The translations under genes were made by a program, and so were the position numbers. Below, piece after piece: positions 13,608-16,071 of a DNA stretch of 16,071 nt (the stretch's first letter is position 1; the number at the start of each line of letters is the position of its first letter). Under the pieces are notes generated by a model that was not told where the DNA came from, made no database searches, and saw only the letters and a list, made by a program, of their open reading frames with translations. Source of the stretch: CAZZKG01 sp964654825 (GTDB lineage Bacteria; Gemmatimonadota; CAZMKB01); the NCBI GenBank assembly GCA_964654825.1, contig CAZZKG010000069.1:1-16071 (forward strand). Reading direction: 5' to 3'.

Positions 13608-14174
13608 ATGTTGAGAGAAATGTCCGTGAACATCGCGAAGAAAAAACTCCTGCTGCACACCTGCTGCGCACCATGCTCCACCAGCGTGCTTGAGCGCCTC
13701 GCCGATGAGTTCGACATCACGGGGTACTTCTACAATCCCAACATCCACCCCCGGGATGAGTATCGCATGAGGCTGGACGAGACGAGGACCTTCTATGAGA
13801 AGAAGGGGATCCCGATGATCGAGGAGGAGTATGACGAAGACCGCTGGCACGAGCTCGTCAGGGGGCACGAGGATGATCCGGAACGCGGCGAACGCTGCAC
13901 TATCTGTTACGAGATGCGGCTCGAGAAAACCGCCGAGACCGCCTGTCTCGGTGGTTTCGACATCTTCACAACGGTACTCTCGATCAGCCCTCACAAGGAT
14001 GCGAGGCGGATCAACGAGCTCGGTTCACGTATCGGTGAAGAGAAGGGGGTTGCTTTCTTCACCGCGGATTTCAAGAAAAAGGACGGATATCGCAGGAGCG
14101 TGGAGATCAGCAGAGAGGAAGGGCTCTACCGCCAGAACTACTGCGGGTGCATCCACAGCCGCCACGGTGAGTGA
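13608..14174 (+). CDS. queH: Epoxyqueuosine reductase QueH
   Basis: A 188-residue protein starting 6 bases after the helicase stop; no strong ribosome binding site is seen, and ATG 13620 or GTG 13626 are possible alternative starts because family homology begins near KKKLLLHTCCAPCS. QueH (DUF208) reduces epoxyqueuosine to queuosine in the last step of tRNA wobble-base modification and replaces the cobalamin-dependent QueG. Metal-binding cysteines expected for the family are present: Cys19-Cys20 and Cys23 in HTCCAPCS, Cys97 and Cys100 in GERCTICYEMRL, and Cys179/Cys181 in QNYCGCIHS. FYNPNIHP (41-48) and SPHKD (127-131) are further family motifs. QueH acts without B12, notable beside a B12-uptake operon, but the two are unlinked transcriptionally. 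Confidence 0.93.
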   Translation: MLREMSVNIAKKKLLLHTCCAPCSTSVLERLADEFDITGYFYNPNIHPRDEYRMRLDETRTFYEKKGIPMIEEEYDEDRWHELVRGHEDDPERGERCTICYEMRLEKTAETACLGGFDIFTTVLSISPHKDARRINELGSRIGEEKGVAFFTADFKKKDGYRRSVEISREEGLYRQNYCGCIHSRHGE

Positions 14175-14210
14175 AGGCGGGACCCGAAGTTTTTCACCAA
14201 AGGAAGATAG

Positions 14211-14951
14211 TTGACCGATAATCTGTATGAGAACCTGCACGGTAAGTCGTGTCTCATCACCGGCGCATGCGGCGGCATCGGGGCTGAGACCGCCAGGCTT
14301 CTGGCGGCTTCCGGCGTGAGGCTGCTTCTCACGTCACGGGGGAAGGGCGAGCTGTCCCGGCTGCTGAAAGAACTCCATGGGTATGAACCGCCCGCTGCCA
14401 TTCATCCCTGTGACCTCCGGAGTGTGGATGAGATCGACTCGCTCTCCCGGTGGGCAGCGGATGAGGCCGGCACGCCGGATTTTTTAGTGAACGCCGCCGG
14501 TGTCGGGAAGTTCGGAAAGATCACGGAACTCGTGCCTGATGACCTGGCCAAGATGCTCGTAGTCAACGTCGCAGCGCCGTTTGCGCTCGTTCGGAACTTT
14601 GTCCCGGAAATGGCGGGGCGGGGGAGCGGGGCGATTGTCAACATCGCATCGATCGCTGGTGTTTACGGCTATCCTTCATGCAGCGCCTACAGCGCGTCGA
14701 AAGCGGCCCTCATCGGTCTTTCGAAGAGCCTCCGCGAGGAGCTGATGCCCGCGGGTATCCGGGTCTTCACCGTCTGTCCGAGCAGCGTCGACACCCCGTT
14801 TATGAATAACGTCCCGAAACACATCCCGCGGGAGAAGATGCTGAAACCGATTGATGTCGCGCGTGTGATCGTGCGGCTCTTGTCGCATCCGGACCGTGTT
14901 GTGGAGGAGGAGATCGTACTCAAACCGATGGCCTTCCGGCCGTATATCTGA
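14211..14951 (+). CDS. Short-chain dehydrogenase/reductase (classical SDR)
   Basis: A 246-residue protein starting at TTG 14211, with AAGGA six bases upstream; no in-frame ATG is available near the N-terminus. The Rossmann motif TGACGGIG (17-24) binds NAD(P)(H), NAAG (94-97) stabilises the central sheet, and the catalytic tetrad is Asn119, Ser147, Tyr160 and Lys164 (SAYSASK). The region PSSVDTPF after the active site follows the SDR pattern PG-x-V-x-T with Ser in place of Gly. The set is that of an active classical SDR such as a 3-oxoacyl-ACP reductase or a sugar/alcohol dehydrogenase; substrate cannot be deduced. It follows QueH by 36 bases and ends the plus-strand gene string. Confidence 0.9.
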   Translation: MTDNLYENLHGKSCLITGACGGIGAETARLLAASGVRLLLTSRGKGELSRLLKELHGYEPPAAIHPCDLRSVDEIDSLSRWAADEAGTPDFLVNAAGVGKFGKITELVPDDLAKMLVVNVAAPFALVRNFVPEMAGRGSGAIVNIASIAGVYGYPSCSAYSASKAALIGLSKSLREELMPAGIRVFTVCPSSVDTPFMNNVPKHIPREKMLKPIDVARVIVRLLSHPDRVVEEEIVLKPMAFRPYI

Positions 14952-15731
14952 TCACTTCCGCGATTGCTCGAGCACTTCCATCATCTGCATGTGGATGAGG
15001 CTGTTGCTGGCGAGAATGGTCTTCCCGCCGGGCCTGAACGGTTTTCCCCTGAAGTCTGTGATGACACCACCCGCTTCCTCGATGATCACGCAGCCCGCTG
15101 CCGTATCCCAGGGACCGAGGTTGCGCTCGTAGAATCCGTCGTACCTGCCGCAGGCGAGGTAGCACATGTCGAGCGCAGCCGAGCCGTCCCTCCTCACCGC
15201 CTGCGAAACCATAAGGAATCTGTTGAACTCCCTGATCGGTTTGTCGGGATTTGTTCGCAGGTCGTACGGGAAACCGGTCGAGATCAGACCCTTGTCGAGT
15301 TCGTCGACCGTCGACACGGTGATCTGATCGTCGTTCAGATATGCCCCTCGTCCTCTCACCGCCCGGAACAGCTCGTCCCTCGTCGGGTCATACACGACAC
15401 CCAGTACAAGCCTGTTTTTCACCTCGTGGGCGATGGAGACGGCGAAGATAGGGTAGCCGTGAGAGAAGTTGGTCGTCCCGTCGAGCGGATCGATGTACCA
15501 CTTGTAGATCGGGCTCTTGCCTCCCTGCGGCCGCTCTTCCGCCACGATCGTGTGCCCCGGGTACGCCCGCTCGATCGAGCTCACGATGAGCTCCTCCGAC
15601 TCACGGTCCGCGTCGGTGACCAGGTTGATCGCCCCCTTGTGCTCGATGGTGAGGGCCGACCCGAGCCGCTTCCGCAAGAGCGATCCGGCTCTTTGTGCCG
15701 TGTCTATCGTGAATTCAAGCAGTTCATCCAT
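14952..15731 (-). CDS. suhB: Inositol monophosphatase family protein (SuhB-like)
   Basis: The frame is open back to 15806, but ATG 15729-15731 fits the family N-terminus (MDELLEFTIDTAQRAGSLL) and gives 259 residues, the usual length. Upstream Shine-Dalgarno signals are weak for either start. Metal- and substrate-binding motifs are complete: VTDADRESEELI, AEE in VAEERPQGG, WYIDPLDGTTNFSHG (the WxDPxDGTxNF signature) and GPWDTAAGCVIIEEAGG near the C-terminus. The enzyme is a Mg2+-dependent, Li+-sensitive phosphatase acting on myo-inositol phosphates or related sugar phosphates; some bacterial members (SuhB) also act in rRNA transcription antitermination. Which role applies here is unknown. Its stop codon directly abuts the stop of the convergent SDR gene, with no bases between. 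Confidence 0.92.
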   Translation of the reverse strand: MDELLEFTIDTAQRAGSLLRKRLGSALTIEHKGAINLVTDADRESEELIVSSIERAYPGHTIVAEERPQGGKSPIYKWYIDPLDGTTNFSHGYPIFAVSIAHEVKNRLVLGVVYDPTRDELFRAVRGRGAYLNDDQITVSTVDELDKGLISTGFPYDLRTNPDKPIREFNRFLMVSQAVRRDGSAALDMCYLACGRYDGFYERNLGPWDTAAGCVIIEEAGGVITDFRGKPFRPGGKTILASNSLIHMQMMEVLEQSRK

Positions 15732-15901
15732 AGTTGTGTTCAATCTATCGTAAAAACTGAGCACATGCAAGAGCGGACAGGAAGGTCCAGGGGTTATCCT
15801 CATCATGTTTCTTCACTTATAAGCCGGCGGGCAGAGTGTCTCTTTCACTCGACTTCAGGGTTGTAAGACCGATGGGATATTTCTCGAGTGACTTTGAACG
15901 G

Positions 15902-15930
15902 TTGAAAAACGGGTTCATTTGCGATATCTT
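15902..15930 (+). promoter_or_regulatory. Candidate promoter for the right-edge gene
   Basis: TTGAAA (15902-15907) and TATCTT (15925-15930) are separated by 17 bases, about 40 bases before the ATG at 15969. Each hexamer has four matches to consensus. The region 15732-15901 between this and the SuhB-like gene shows nothing else recognisable. Confidence 0.35.
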
Positions 15931-15968
15931 CAAGGGAACTGGTGCCGAAACCGGAGGTAGAGAGGCAG

Positions 15969-16071
15969 ATGAGTAAGATTCTCAACCGTTCACACATATA
16001 CATCGACAGAACGATACCGTACGTTGTGCTCCTCATCATTTTGTCACTCTCTCTCACATCCGCCGGAGAGC
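15969..16071 (+). CDS. Unidentified membrane or exported protein, first 34 codons
   Basis: Translation from ATG 15969 (GGAGGT ten bases upstream, GAGG nearer) gives MSKILNRSHIYIDRTIPYVV and then a hydrophobic LLIILSLSLTSAGE run to the window edge. The pattern is a short polar and basic N-terminus followed by a first transmembrane segment. N-termini like this are seen in polytopic proteins such as O-antigen ligases, but 34 residues are too few to assign a family. Confidence 0.55.
   Translation, partial: MSKILNRSHIYIDRTIPYVVLLIILSLSLTSAGE

Noticed and set aside
14964..15866. Plus-strand 300-residue open frame
   Set aside because: It is antisense to the SuhB-like phosphatase, which has all its catalytic motifs; the long frame is a GC-rich shadow.
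1..16071. CRISPR array, insertion sequence, tRNA or rRNA genes, phage genes
   Set aside because: No regularly spaced direct repeats, transposase or integrase motifs, or cloverleaf/rRNA-like sequence were seen on either strand.

Overview
The window looks like a scaffold from a Gram-negative, GC-rich, probably uncultured bacterium. A run of exactly 100 N (9602-9701) marks an assembly gap. An outer-membrane TonB-dependent receptor, a lipoprotein and an exported protein with a FlgD/T9SS-like C-terminal sorting domain (PNPFN...SGIYF signature) fit the FCB-superphylum candidate lineages (Eisenbacteria/Krumholzibacteria type). That placement is inference; no rRNA or tRNA gene is visible.

Layout. 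(1) 1-1651, minus strand: the 5' part of a DUF3857-family secreted protein, and a small radical SAM protein with an unusual CX4CX2C motif. (2) 1827-8100, minus strand: one transcription unit. It starts at a good promoter (TTGACA at 8095-8100), runs through a complete cobalamin riboswitch (about 7881-8062) and a strong intrinsic terminator hairpin (7772-7796), then a BtuB-like TonB-dependent receptor, a surface protein with a C-terminal sorting-type domain, and two tandem paralogous seven-bladed YVTN-type beta-propellers, the first a predicted lipoprotein and the second secreted with an extra C-terminal domain. (3) 8262-14951, plus strand, divergent from the B12 unit: a tightly packed string of YIP1-family membrane protein, CDF cation transporter (cut by the gap), KtrB (cut by the gap), KtrA, UvrD/Rep helicase, QueH and a short-chain dehydrogenase. 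(4) 14952-15731, minus: an inositol monophosphatase family enzyme whose stop codon abuts that of the dehydrogenase. (5) 15969-16071, plus: the first 34 codons of an unidentified membrane or exported protein.

The most interesting part is region 2. In Bacteroides, BtuB works with BtuG, a surface lipoprotein that is a seven-bladed beta-propeller and binds cobalamin very tightly. Here a B12 riboswitch controls a TonB receptor followed by a seven-bladed propeller lipoprotein, a second secreted propeller paralogue and a surface protein. The simplest reading is a BtuG-like cobalamin-capture system in a non-Bacteroides lineage, with extra components of unknown role. The riboswitch and receptor are read directly from the sequence; the function of the propellers is inferred from gene context and architecture.

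Region 3 combines K+ uptake (KtrAB), a probable divalent cation exporter, DNA repair and queuosine synthesis. The close spacing suggests co-transcription, not a single pathway.
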